A stretch of DNA of 64,000 bases from an uncultured Sphingomonas sp. (GTDB taxonomy: Bacteria; Pseudomonadota; Alphaproteobacteria; Sphingomonadales; Sphingomonadaceae): assembly GCF_913777625.1 (NCBI RefSeq), contig NZ_CAJYTI010000020.1, positions 310,001 through 374,000 of the forward strand. The letters are read 5' to 3'. How positions within the stretch are numbered: the first letter of the stretch is position 1; every line of letters begins with the position of its first letter. Shown piece after piece: positions 17,659 through 25,601 of the stretch. The position numbers and the translations under genes were made by a program. The notes beneath the pieces are model-generated. The model was not told where the DNA came from. It was given only the letters and a program-made list of their open reading frames with translations, and did no database searches.

Positions 17659-19482
17659 TCACTCCACCGTCACCGATTTCGCCAGGTTGCGCGGCTGGTC
17701 GACATCGGTGCCCTTGGCCACCGCGACATGGTACGCCAGCAGCTGCACCGGCACGGCATAGACGAGCGGCGCGATCAGCGGGTGGACCTTGGGCATGGTG
17801 ATCGTGGCGATGCAGCCGTCGCCGGCCGCCTGAATGCCGTCATAATCCGAGATCAGCACCACCTTGCCGCCGCGCGCCTGGACTTCCTGCATGTTGCTGA
17901 CGGTCTTGTCGAACAGCGGGCCCGAGGGCGCGATCACGATCACCGGCACGGCGTCGTCGATCAGCGCGATCGGCCCGTGCTTCATCTCGCCGGCGGCATA
18001 GCCCTCGGCATGGATATAGCTGATTTCCTTGAGCTTCAGCGCGCCTTCCAGCGCCAGCGGATAGTCCGTGCCGCGCCCCAGATAGAGCACGTCGCGCGCC
18101 GCCGCGATTACCCCCGCCATCGCCTGGATCGATTCGTCATAGGCAAGTGCGGCGTTGAGCGAGGCCGGGGCCTCCGCCAGATGCCGCACGATGCGGCGCT
18201 CTTCCGCCTCGTCGAGCTTGCCCTTGGCCTTGGCGAGATTGGCTGCCAGCGCCGCCAGCACCGCCAGCTGGCAGCTGAACGCCTTGGTCGAGGCGACGCC
18301 GATTTCCGGACCGGCATGGGTGGGAAGCAACAGGTCCGCCTCGCGCGCCATCGAACTGGTCGGCACGTTGACCACTGCGGCGATCGTCTGCCCCTCGCTG
18401 CGCGCGTGACGCAGGGCAGCGAGCGTGTCCGCCGTCTCGCCCGACTGGCTGATCACGATCATCAGCCCGCCCTCTTCCATCACCGGCGCGCGGTAGCGGA
18501 ATTCGGAGGCGACATCGATGTCGACCGGCACGCGCGCGAACTGCTCGAACCAGTATTTCGCCACCATGCCGGCATAGAAGCTGGTGCCGCAGGCAACGAT
18601 GGTGACGCGCTTGATCGCCGAGAGATCGAAGTCCGGGATCGGCAGCGTGATCGTCTCCTCCATGCGCTGAAGGTAGGAACGCAGCGTCTGCGCGACGACG
18701 ATCGGCTGCTCGTAGATCTCCTTGAGCATATAGTGCCGATGATTGCCCTTGGAGATCAGCTCGCCGGTGACGCCGGAAATGGTGATCGGCCGTTCGACGG
18801 GGTTGTTGTCGCGGTCGAAGATCTCCGCACCTTCCCGCGTGATGACGACCCAGTCGCCCTCTTCCAGATAGGCGATTCGCTGGGTCAGCGGCGCCAGCGC
18901 CAGTGCGTCCGAGCCGAGATAGGTCTCGCCGTCGCCATAGCCGACGACCAGCGGCGAGCCGAGCCGCGCGCCGACCAGCAGGTCGGGGTGCTGGCGGAAC
19001 AGGATGGCGAGCGCGAAGGCGCCGTGGAGGCGCGGCAGTACCTCGCGCACCGCCTCGGCCGGGGCCATGCCGGCCTCGACCTTCTCGCTCACCAGGTGTG
19101 CCACGACCTCGGTGTCGGTCTCGCTGGTGAAGGTCCGGCCGCGGGCGGTCAGTTCCTCGCGCAGCGCCTTGAAATTCTCGATGATGCCGTTGTGGACGAG
19201 GGCCACTTCGCCGGTGGCGTGCGGGTGCGCGTTGTTGGTGGTCGGGCCGCCATGGGTCGCCCAGCGGGTATGGGCGATGCCGGTGGTGCCGGGCAACGGG
19301 TGGGCGGCGAGTTCCTTGCCTAGGTTGACCAGCTTGCCCGAGGCGCGGCGGCGCTCGATCCTGCCGTCTACGTCGGTCGCGATACCGGCCGAGTCATAGC
19401 CGCGATATTCCAGGCGCTTGAGGCCTTCGAACAGACGCTCTGCGACGTCTTCCTTGCCAACGATTCCAACGATTCCGCACAT
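17659..19482 (-). CDS. glmS: Glutamine--fructose-6-phosphate aminotransferase (isomerizing)
   Basis: Makes glucosamine-6-phosphate, the entry to UDP-GlcNAc for peptidoglycan and LPS. N-terminal glutaminase class-2 domain starts with catalytic Cys2 (MCGIVGIVG) and contains HTRWATHGGPT. Two SIS domains follow (ACGTSFYAG, SQSGETADT, STKAFSCQL). The C-terminus is the family-typical AKGTDVDQPRNLAKSVTVE. 607 residues, normal. Same strand and cluster as glmU, separated by two small genes. Confidence 0.98.
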   Translation of the reverse strand: MCGIVGIVGKEDVAERLFEGLKRLEYRGYDSAGIATDVDGRIERRRASGKLVNLGKELAAHPLPGTTGIAHTRWATHGGPTTNNAHPHATGEVALVHNGIIENFKALREELTARGRTFTSETDTEVVAHLVSEKVEAGMAPAEAVREVLPRLHGAFALAILFRQHPDLLVGARLGSPLVVGYGDGETYLGSDALALAPLTQRIAYLEEGDWVVITREGAEIFDRDNNPVERPITISGVTGELISKGNHRHYMLKEIYEQPIVVAQTLRSYLQRMEETITLPIPDFDLSAIKRVTIVACGTSFYAGMVAKYWFEQFARVPVDIDVASEFRYRAPVMEEGGLMIVISQSGETADTLAALRHARSEGQTIAAVVNVPTSSMAREADLLLPTHAGPEIGVASTKAFSCQLAVLAALAANLAKAKGKLDEAEERRIVRHLAEAPASLNAALAYDESIQAMAGVIAAARDVLYLGRGTDYPLALEGALKLKEISYIHAEGYAAGEMKHGPIALIDDAVPVIVIAPSGPLFDKTVSNMQEVQARGGKVVLISDYDGIQAAGDGCIATITMPKVHPLIAPLVYAVPVQLLAYHVAVAKGTDVDQPRNLAKSVTVE

Positions 19483-19507
19483 GGCATCCGTCCTCCTGCC
19501 CCCGCCC

Positions 19508-19591
19508 CTAGCGCGGGCCGGCGGCCGCCGCTAGCGGGGGGATGCTGACAGGGTGCTGAATGCACGAGGGGCGCTTCAAGTCCCGCCCCTC
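19508..19591 (-). promoter_or_regulatory. Structured glmS leader (two hairpins)
   Basis: The 143-base gap upstream of glmS can form an 8-bp hairpin GAGGGGCG/CGCCCCTC (19566-19573, 19584-19591) and a GC-rich hairpin closed by CTAGCG/CGCTAG (19508-19513, 19529-19534). The first may end the upstream transcript; the second lies just before the ribosome binding region. It does not resemble the Firmicutes glmS ribozyme. Confidence 0.35.
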
Positions 19592-19625
19592 CCGGGCATC
19601 CGGTGAGTAGCGCGAGGCGCTGGAT

Positions 19626-19937
19626 TCAATGCGGGAAGTTGGTGTCGTTGAAGATCCGGGTGAACTCGGCCGGATCGGGTTCGTGCCCCTGCTCCTCACG
19701 AAAGCGAACGGCGCCCTTTTCCCAGACCTCGCGGATCGCGCCGGCAATGCCCTCGGGAAACTGCATCCGCTCGACGACGATGCTGCGCCAGTCGCTGTCG
19801 CCACCGAACGCCTCGCGCAGCGCCGGTTCTGCTGCGGTGAGCTGTGCATCGCTCTTATCGTCGAGATGGCCGATCGCGTCGAGTACATAGGCGTCGAGCA
19901 GCTTGAGGAACGGTTTGTCGGTATAGCGGTCGGTCAT
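19626..19937 (-). CDS. Small conserved hypothetical protein
   Basis: 103 residues from ATG 19937 (GAAAGG 7 bases upstream): MTDRYTDKPFLKLLDAYVLD..., soluble, acidic, no signal peptide, predicted mostly helical. I do not recognise a named domain. It lies between the exported OB-fold-like protein (52-base gap) and glmS (143-base gap) on the same strand, so it may be co-transcribed with the amino-sugar genes. No function proposed. Confidence 0.75.
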   Translation of the reverse strand: MTDRYTDKPFLKLLDAYVLDAIGHLDDKSDAQLTAAEPALREAFGGDSDWRSIVVERMQFPEGIAGAIREVWEKGAVRFREEQGHEPDPAEFTRIFNDTNFPH

Positions 19938-19989
19938 GGGCGGCCTTTCGTGCCGAAAAGGGGTGCCGGTGCAGCGACCGGCGCGAAGT

Positions 19990-20388
19990 TCAGCCAAGGA
20001 TCTCGATCTGATCGATCGAATCGACGGCGATGCGGGTCTGGAAATGCGATCCTACCGGCACGCGCCGCGCCGTGCCCTTCACCCGCACGCGCTTGCCGGT
20101 GAGGACGTCCTGCGGATAGCCGCCCAGTTTCTCCTTCAGCGCGTTGATCGCGGCCGAATGCAGCTCGATGGTCAGGTTGCCGGGGTCCTTATAGTCGGCC
20201 GCGGAATTGAGATAGACGTTGAAGCCGCCGCCGCCGGCCGAGGCCACCACGAAGGAAAACACGCCGCTCACGTCGCCCGATTTGGCAACGGCGACGATGG
20301 TCTCCGCCGGTCCCATCGCGGTCTGGGCGAGCGCGGGCAAGCCGGCAACCAGCAGTCCAGCGCCAACGATACCGAGTAGCTTCTTCAT
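19990..20388 (-). CDS. Exported small protein with OB-fold-like C-terminus
   Basis: 132 residues with a clear Sec signal peptide (MKKLLGIVGAGLLVAGLPALAQ). The C-terminal part (LTGKRVRVKGTARRVP ... VDSIDQIEIL) has the strand pattern of a small OB-fold barrel as found in periplasmic stress/binding proteins. No catalytic residues are evident. Its ATG overlaps the glmU stop by 4 bases, so it is translationally coupled to glmU, which is odd for an exported protein. Function unknown. Confidence 0.75.
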   Translation of the reverse strand: MKKLLGIVGAGLLVAGLPALAQTAMGPAETIVAVAKSGDVSGVFSFVVASAGGGGFNVYLNSAADYKDPGNLTIELHSAAINALKEKLGGYPQDVLTGKRVRVKGTARRVPVGSHFQTRIAVDSIDQIEILG

Positions 20389-21740
20389 TTACCGCGCTCC
20401 TTGCGTGCCTTCATGGCCGCACGGAAGGTCGTCGCCCAACCCGGCTTCGTCAACGTTTCCGGCCGCGTAACGGCCAGCGCATCGGCTTCCACATCACGCG
20501 TGATCACCGATCCGGCGCCGATGATCGCGCCATCGCCGATCGCCACCGGCGCCACCAGCGCGCTGTTGGATCCGATGAAGGCGCCTTCGCCGATCACCGT
20601 CTTCTGCTTGAGGTAGCCGTTGTAATTGCACGTGATCGTGCCCGCGCCGATGTTGGCGCCGGCACCCACACGGGCATCGCCCAGATAGGTGAGGTGGTTA
20701 GCCTTGGCGCCCTTGCCGAGCACGGCATTCTTCAGCTCGACGAAATTGCCGACATGGGCGTCCGCCTCCAGCACCGCGCCGGGGCGCAAGCGAGCGAACG
20801 GGCCGACGGTGGCACCGCTGGCGATCGTCGCACCTTCGATATGGCTGAACGCGCGGAGCACCACGCCGTCCGCCACGGTGACGCCGGGGCCGAACACGAC
20901 GTTCGGCTCGATCGTCACGTCGCGGCCGAGGTGCGTGTCATAGGCGAACCACACCGTCTCCGGTGCGATCAGCGTGGCGCCCTCGACCATCGCGCGGGTG
21001 CGGCGGGCCTTCTGCCATTCGGCCTCCAGCGCGGCCAGTTCGCCCCGGCTGTTGACGCCGGTGACTTCGGTGGCGTCGGTCTCGATCACTGCCGCCACCC
21101 GGCCGTCGCCATTGGCCAGCTCGACGATGTCGGTGAGATAATATTCGCCAGCGGCATTGTCGGCGGTCACGCGTTCGAGCAGTGCGAACAGATCCACGCC
21201 GCGCACCGCCATCAGGCCCGAATTGCACAGCGTGACGGCACGCTCCTCGGCACTCGCGTCCTTGTATTCGACGATCTTCGAGAGGCGATCGCCGCCCTGG
21301 ACGATCAGCCGGCCATAGGCGCCCGGTTCGACCGGGCGGAAACCGAGCACCACCACCGCAGGCGCATCTTCGCCATGCAGTCGTTCGACCATCCGTCGCA
21401 TCGTCGCGCTGGTGACCAGCGGCACATCGCCATAGAGGATCAGTACATCGCCATCGAAGCCCGCCAGGGCATCCTTCGCCTGCAGCACCGCATGGCCGGT
21501 GCCGAGTTGCTCGGCCTGGTGCGCGGTCTCGGCCCCCAGCGGGGTGACGGCGGCCTCGACCTGCTCGCGGCCCGCGCCCACGACCACCACTTCGCGCGCG
21601 GCGCCCAGCGCCTTCACGCTGTCGATCAGGTGGAGCAGCATGGGCCGCCCGGCGATCGGGTGGAGCACCTTGTGAGTATCGGATTTCATCCGCGTGCCCT
21701 TGCCGGCAGCGAGGATGATCGCGGCGATGGGTGCAGTCAC
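20385..21740 (-). CDS. glmU: Bifunctional GlcN-1-P acetyltransferase / GlcNAc-1-P uridylyltransferase
   Basis: Last two steps to UDP-GlcNAc. The GTG start at 21740 gives the pyrophosphorylase motif AAIILAAGKGTRMKSDTHKVLHPI at the N-terminus. The C-terminal half is a left-handed beta-helix of hexapeptide repeats (IEPNVVFGPGVTVADG, LTYLGDARVGAGANIGAG). The acetyltransferase signature TITCNYNG and a GSNSALVAP stretch are present. 451 residues, normal length. Confidence 0.97.
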   Translation of the reverse strand: MTAPIAAIILAAGKGTRMKSDTHKVLHPIAGRPMLLHLIDSVKALGAAREVVVVGAGREQVEAAVTPLGAETAHQAEQLGTGHAVLQAKDALAGFDGDVLILYGDVPLVTSATMRRMVERLHGEDAPAVVVLGFRPVEPGAYGRLIVQGGDRLSKIVEYKDASAEERAVTLCNSGLMAVRGVDLFALLERVTADNAAGEYYLTDIVELANGDGRVAAVIETDATEVTGVNSRGELAALEAEWQKARRTRAMVEGATLIAPETVWFAYDTHLGRDVTIEPNVVFGPGVTVADGVVLRAFSHIEGATIASGATVGPFARLRPGAVLEADAHVGNFVELKNAVLGKGAKANHLTYLGDARVGAGANIGAGTITCNYNGYLKQKTVIGEGAFIGSNSALVAPVAIGDGAIIGAGSVITRDVEADALAVTRPETLTKPGWATTFRAAMKARKERGK

Positions 21741-21822
21741 GTGGGCAGTCTCCGCTGATTGGGAGGCCGGCACTGCCACGCATCGGTTGCCATTTCCAGT
21801 AGGCCGGTGCCATGGGCCGCGC

Positions 21823-22494
21823 ATGACCGGTTTTCCCTTCGCCACCATCGGCTTCGATCTCGACGGCACGCTGCTCGACACCAGCGGCGACATCGCCGCC
21901 GCGCTCAACCGGGTGCTGGTGGCGGACGGTCGACCTGCCCTGCCGATCGATCGGGTGCTGCCGATGGTTGGCCGGGGCGCGCGGGCGCTGCTGGCCCAGG
22001 CGGTGGACGCAACCGGCGGCGGCGATCCCGAGGTGGTGGATGCGCTCCACCCGCGCTTCGTCGACGCCTATGCCGCCCATGTCGCCGACCACAGCCGGCC
22101 CTATCCAGGCATGCTGGATGCCCTGGATGCGCTGGCGGCACGCGGGGCCACGCTCGCGGTGGTGACCAACAAGCCCGAAGCGCTGACCCTGCCGCTCCTG
22201 GAGGCCACCGGGCTGCTCGCCCGCTTCGCCACCGTGATCGGCGGCGACACGCTCGGCCCCGGCACCGCCAAGCCTTCCCCCGCGCCGATTCTGGAGATGC
22301 TGGCGCGCTGCGGCGGCCCGGCGGCGTTCGTCGGCGATTCGATCTACGACGTGCAGGCGGCGCAGGCGGCAGGCGTGCCGGTGATCGCGTGCAGCTTCGG
22401 CTTCTCGGCGGTTCCGGTGGCGACGCTCGGCGCCGAGGCGGTGATCGATTCCTATGCCGAGCTGCTGCCGACACTCGCACGAATGAGCGTTTGA
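21823..22494 (+). CDS. gph: HAD phosphatase, probable phosphoglycolate phosphatase
   Basis: 223-residue HAD hydrolase: motif [20 protein letters not shown], motif II VVTNKP, motif III Lys in GTAKPSP, motif [22 protein letters not shown]. The helical cap between motifs I and II is C1-type as in Gph. Would recycle 2-phosphoglycolate to glycolate and thence glyoxylate/glycine, a link to the glycine riboswitch directly downstream. Divergent from glmU (82-base gap). HAD specificity is hard to assign, so a related sugar phosphatase is possible. Confidence 0.85.
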   Translation: MTGFPFATIGFDLDGTLLDTSGDIAAALNRVLVADGRPALPIDRVLPMVGRGARALLAQAVDATGGGDPEVVDALHPRFVDAYAAHVADHSRPYPGMLDALDALAARGATLAVVTNKPEALTLPLLEATGLLARFATVIGGDTLGPGTAKPSPAPILEMLARCGGPAAFVGDSIYDVQAAQAAGVPVIACSFGFSAVPVATLGAEAVIDSYAELLPTLARMSV

Positions 22495-22524
22495 CAGCGA
22501 TCGCCGCCACGGCGAAACACAAGA

Positions 22525-22683
22525 TGTCGGAAAGGGAGAGAATCCGGGAAACCGGATCGCCGAAGGAGCAACCGCCCCGGAAACTCTCAGGCAAAAGGAC
22601 CTTCCGACAACCACATTCTGGAGAGTGGTGCCCCGAGCACCCGCCGACGGGATAGCGATCTCAGGCAAACGGACAGAAGGGGC
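22525..22683 (+). promoter_or_regulatory. Tandem glycine riboswitch
   Basis: Both aptamers of the gcvT-type glycine riboswitch are recognisable. Aptamer 1 (about 22525-22607) has GGGAGAG..., CCGAAGGAGCAA and AAACTCTCAGGCAAAAGGACC. Aptamer 2 (about 22618-22683) has GGAGAGTGG, CACCCGCCGACGGGAT and ATCTCAGGCAAACGGACAGA. A short linker joins them as usual. It ends about 25 bases before the GTG of sdaA, so glycine binding probably controls initiation or transcription of that gene. The usual target is the glycine cleavage operon; here it is serine deamination. Confidence 0.93.
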
Positions 22684-22708
22684 CCGCAAGTTTCAGGAGA
22701 CGGGTTCC

Positions 22709-24094
22709 GTGGCGACCAAAGGCGTCGGGCCGAAGACAGGGCCGATCAGCATAACCGACGTGTTCACGATCGGCATCGGGCCGTCGAGCTCGCATACCGT
22801 AGGGCCGATGCGCGCCGCGCGCGACTTCGCCGCCTGGGTGGTGGCGGACGGCCGCGCCGTCACCAGGCTGTGCTGCGAGCTGTTCGGCTCGCTGGCGCTG
22901 ACCGGCAGGGGCCACGCGACCGATCGCGCTGTCGTGCTGGGGCTCGCGGGCGAGCGGCCCGAGGGTGTCGATCCCGATGCGGTGGAGCCGATGCTGGCGC
23001 AGATCGCTGCCGAGCGTCGCCTCCTGCTGAACGGCACCGCCTCGGTGGGGTTCGATCCCGAAGCAGACATCAAGTTCCGCAAGCGCCAGTTCCTGCCCGG
23101 CCATCCCAACGGCATGAAGCTGCGCGCGACCTTGGTCGACGGCGCGGTGCTCGAACGGACCTATTACTCGGTCGGCGGCGGCGCGATCCGGCGCGAGGGC
23201 GAGGAAGCGGCCGCAGGCCTCTCCGCCGGCACCAACCATCCCTTCGCCAGCGCCCGTGAGATGCTGGAGCGCTGTGACGAGCTCGGGCTCGACATCGCCG
23301 GGCTGATGCTTGCCAACGAGCGCGGCTGGCGCGACGATGCCGCGACGCTGGCGTTTGTAGACGGCATCCACGCCGCGATGAACGCCTGCATGGATCGCGG
23401 CATGGCGCAGGACGGCATCCTGCCCGGCGGGCTGGAAGTCCCCCGCCGCGCGCGGAAACTCCACCAGAAGCTGATGGCGCGCGGTCCCCGCGTCGAGCCC
23501 GCCTCGGTGCTCGAATGGGTGAGCCTGTGGGCGCTGGCGGTGAACGAGGAGAATGCCGCCGGCGGCCGCGTCGTCACCGCCCCCACCAATGGCGCGGCGG
23601 GCGTGATCCCGGCCGTGCTGCGCTATTATGAATGCTTCGTCGGCAATGCGACCCAGGCGGGCAGCCGCCGCCTGCTGCTCACCGCCGCCGCGATCGGCAT
23701 CCTCTACAAGCGCCAGGCATCGATCTCGGCAGCGGAAATGGGTTGTCAGGGCGAAGTGGGCGTCGCCTGCTCGATGGCGGCGGCAGGGCTCGCCGCGGCG
23801 CTGGGCGGCAGCAACGCGCAGATCGAGAATGCCGCCGAGATCGGCATGGAGCATAATCTCGGCCTCACCTGCGATCCGATCGGCGGGCTGGTGCAGATCC
23901 CCTGCATCGAGCGCAACACGATGGGCGCGGTGAAGGCGATCAACGCCGCGATGCTCGCGCTCCACGGCGACGGCACCCACAAGGTGTCGCTCGATGCGGT
24001 GATCGAGACGATGCGCCAGACGGGCGAGGACATGCGCTCCAAATACAAGGAGACGAGCCTCGGCGGCCTGGCGGTCAACGTCGTCGAGTGCTGA
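22709..24094 (+). CDS. sdaA: L-serine ammonia-lyase (iron-sulfur, single chain)
   Basis: Converts L-serine to pyruvate and ammonia. GTG at 22709 after CAGGAGA; 461 residues. The beta domain starts [22 protein letters not shown] and the alpha domain carries the [4Fe-4S] cysteine motifs [12 protein letters not shown] and [16 protein letters not shown], all intact. It is preceded by a tandem glycine riboswitch. Because serine and glycine interconvert through GlyA, excess glycine would be drained through serine to pyruvate. Confidence 0.96.
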   Translation: MATKGVGPKTGPISITDVFTIGIGPSSSHTVGPMRAARDFAAWVVADGRAVTRLCCELFGSLALTGRGHATDRAVVLGLAGERPEGVDPDAVEPMLAQIAAERRLLLNGTASVGFDPEADIKFRKRQFLPGHPNGMKLRATLVDGAVLERTYYSVGGGAIRREGEEAAAGLSAGTNHPFASAREMLERCDELGLDIAGLMLANERGWRDDAATLAFVDGIHAAMNACMDRGMAQDGILPGGLEVPRRARKLHQKLMARGPRVEPASVLEWVSLWALAVNEENAAGGRVVTAPTNGAAGVIPAVLRYYECFVGNATQAGSRRLLLTAAAIGILYKRQASISAAEMGCQGEVGVACSMAAAGLAAALGGSNAQIENAAEIGMEHNLGLTCDPIGGLVQIPCIERNTMGAVKAINAAMLALHGDGTHKVSLDAVIETMRQTGEDMRSKYKETSLGGLAVNVVEC

Positions 24095-24158
24095 GGGACG
24101 ACGGAGCTGGGACCAGCACGGCTCCGGATAGAAATTTCGCACCATCCACCCAACACGC

Positions 24159-24184
24159 GTCATCCCCGCCTTCGCGGGGATGAC
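24159..24184. repeat. Dispersed palindrome after sdaA
   Basis: Perfect 11-bp inverted repeat GTCATCCCCGC / GCGGGGATGAC around CTTC, the same core as the repeat at 17395-17489. It lies between the convergent ends of sdaA and the hydrolase gene and could terminate both. Confidence 0.75.
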
Positions 24185-24230
24185 AGTGGTTGCTAGAGGA
24201 TAACCGCCGACGCCAGCGGACACGTCTTGC

Positions 24231-25544
24231 TCAAGGCTGGGCGGGCTTGAACTCGAAGTTCATCCCCGACACCCGGCTCGGCTGGAAGCCCTTCCAGATC
24301 GTCGAGGCGGGCGCACCCGGGCTGAAGCCGGCATAGCGGCCGCCGGGTGCGCCCGGCCATTTGCCATCGTTGGAATTGGGCACGAGGCCGTCCAGATAGG
24401 CCGCCTTGGCCGCCTCGCCCTTGACGTTGCGGTCGAGGAAGGCGGTGATGAAGTGCGCCTGCACCGCCATCAGCCGGTCCTTGCGCCACACCGCGTCCTC
24501 GAACCAGTCGAGGTCCCAGAAGCTTTCGCGCATCGCCGGCGGCGCGCCGATCAATGCGATGCTGTGCGCCGCCTCGCGGAAGGTGAGCAGATAGCGGGGC
24601 GCATGCACTTCCTGCTCGAACAGCGGCCGCACGCCGGCCTCGTAGCCGACGACATGGTCCTGGCTGCCGACGATGAACAGCGTCGGCGCGCGGATCGCCG
24701 CGACGCCGGGGGCGGCCCAGAGCGGCGTGCCGTAGAGATTGCTCGCGGGCGAGATCGCCACCACCGCTTTCACGTCAGCAACCTTGAGCGTGTCCGCCCT
24801 TAGTCCCCCTGCAACATAGGGCGCGAGCACCCCGCGCGTTGCGCCCGCCAAGCCGGGATCGAGCGGAGCGCCCGCCGCCGTCAGTACGCCATAGCCGCCC
24901 ATCGAATAGCCGACCAATGCCGTCCGGCCGGCGTCGGCGACGGCGAACACCCCCTGTCCGCTTCGCGCCCGCCGCTGCGCTTCGGCGGCAACGAACGCGA
25001 TGTCGAGCGGCCGGCTCGCCAGCGGGCCGGCGCGGGCGGCGGGGGTCCGGATGGTGATCGGCGGGTCGCGGAACGCGGGCGCCACCACGACATAGCCCTT
25101 GCTCGCCAGATTCTCGCCCAGCCAGGACAGCACCTCGGGCGTGTTGCTGTAGCCGTGCGCCAGGATCACCAGCGGGAAGTGCCCCTTCGCAACCGCCGCG
25201 CCGGGCGTAGCGAGCCCCGGCACCTCGAATGGTACGTCCGGCCCCTTCTCGCCCGGCAGCCCCGTCCGGTAGCGCGTGCCCGCTCCCTTGGCGGCAGTCG
25301 GATACCATAGCTTTATGGGGATGTGCCGGTCGCCGACCGCCGGTGCGGCCGCGCCGTGCAGCGGATCGGCGCGGCCCTTGTCGACAAAGTCCAGATCGGC
25401 GACGCCGATGCCATAGCTGCCCAGCGCCGCCAGTTCCGGCGCGTCCACGCTCGGGATTGCCGGCGCCTGCTGCGCGCGGGTTTCTCCAAACGAAAAGATC
25501 GCGGCTGCACAGGCTGCGGCAGCGATCCAGTTTCTACCGATCAT
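24231..25544 (-). CDS. Exported alpha/beta hydrolase (PAF-acetylhydrolase/dienelactone-hydrolase-like)
   Basis: 437 residues with signal peptide (WIAAAACAAAIFSFGETRAQ). The oxyanion-side motif VILAHGYSNTPEV, the nucleophile elbow ALVGYSMGGYG and a late His in AAHSIALIG make a Ser-His-Asp esterase or lipase likely. The Asp is probably in the FIVGSQDHVVG region. It is the last gene behind two TonB-dependent receptors (57-base gap containing a strong hairpin), suggesting it processes the compound those receptors import. The ester substrate is unknown. Confidence 0.82.
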   Translation of the reverse strand: MIGRNWIAAAACAAAIFSFGETRAQQAPAIPSVDAPELAALGSYGIGVADLDFVDKGRADPLHGAAAPAVGDRHIPIKLWYPTAAKGAGTRYRTGLPGEKGPDVPFEVPGLATPGAAVAKGHFPLVILAHGYSNTPEVLSWLGENLASKGYVVVAPAFRDPPITIRTPAARAGPLASRPLDIAFVAAEAQRRARSGQGVFAVADAGRTALVGYSMGGYGVLTAAGAPLDPGLAGATRGVLAPYVAGGLRADTLKVADVKAVVAISPASNLYGTPLWAAPGVAAIRAPTLFIVGSQDHVVGYEAGVRPLFEQEVHAPRYLLTFREAAHSIALIGAPPAMRESFWDLDWFEDAVWRKDRLMAVQAHFITAFLDRNVKGEAAKAAYLDGLVPNSNDGKWPGAPGGRYAGFSPGAPASTIWKGFQPSRVSGMNFEFKPAQP

Positions 25545-25560
25545 GCATATCCCTCCCGGT

Positions 25561-25591
25561 GGCGGGGCGGATGTCGTGCGTCCGCCCCGCC
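25561..25591 (-). promoter_or_regulatory. Intercistronic hairpin between receptor and hydrolase genes
   Basis: Perfect 11-bp stem GGCGGGGCGGA / TCCGCCCCGCC (25561-25571, 25581-25591) with a 9-base loop, immediately before the ribosome binding site (GGGAGG) of the hydrolase. No T tract. It may lower hydrolase expression relative to the receptor, stabilise the upstream mRNA, or terminate partially. Confidence 0.55.
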
Positions 25592-25601
25592 CCGGGCTGT
25601 A

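Noticed and set aside
19483..19625. glmS ribozyme in the glmS leader
   Set aside because: The leader hairpins do not show the conserved core of the Firmicutes ribozyme, and the host is a proteobacterium.
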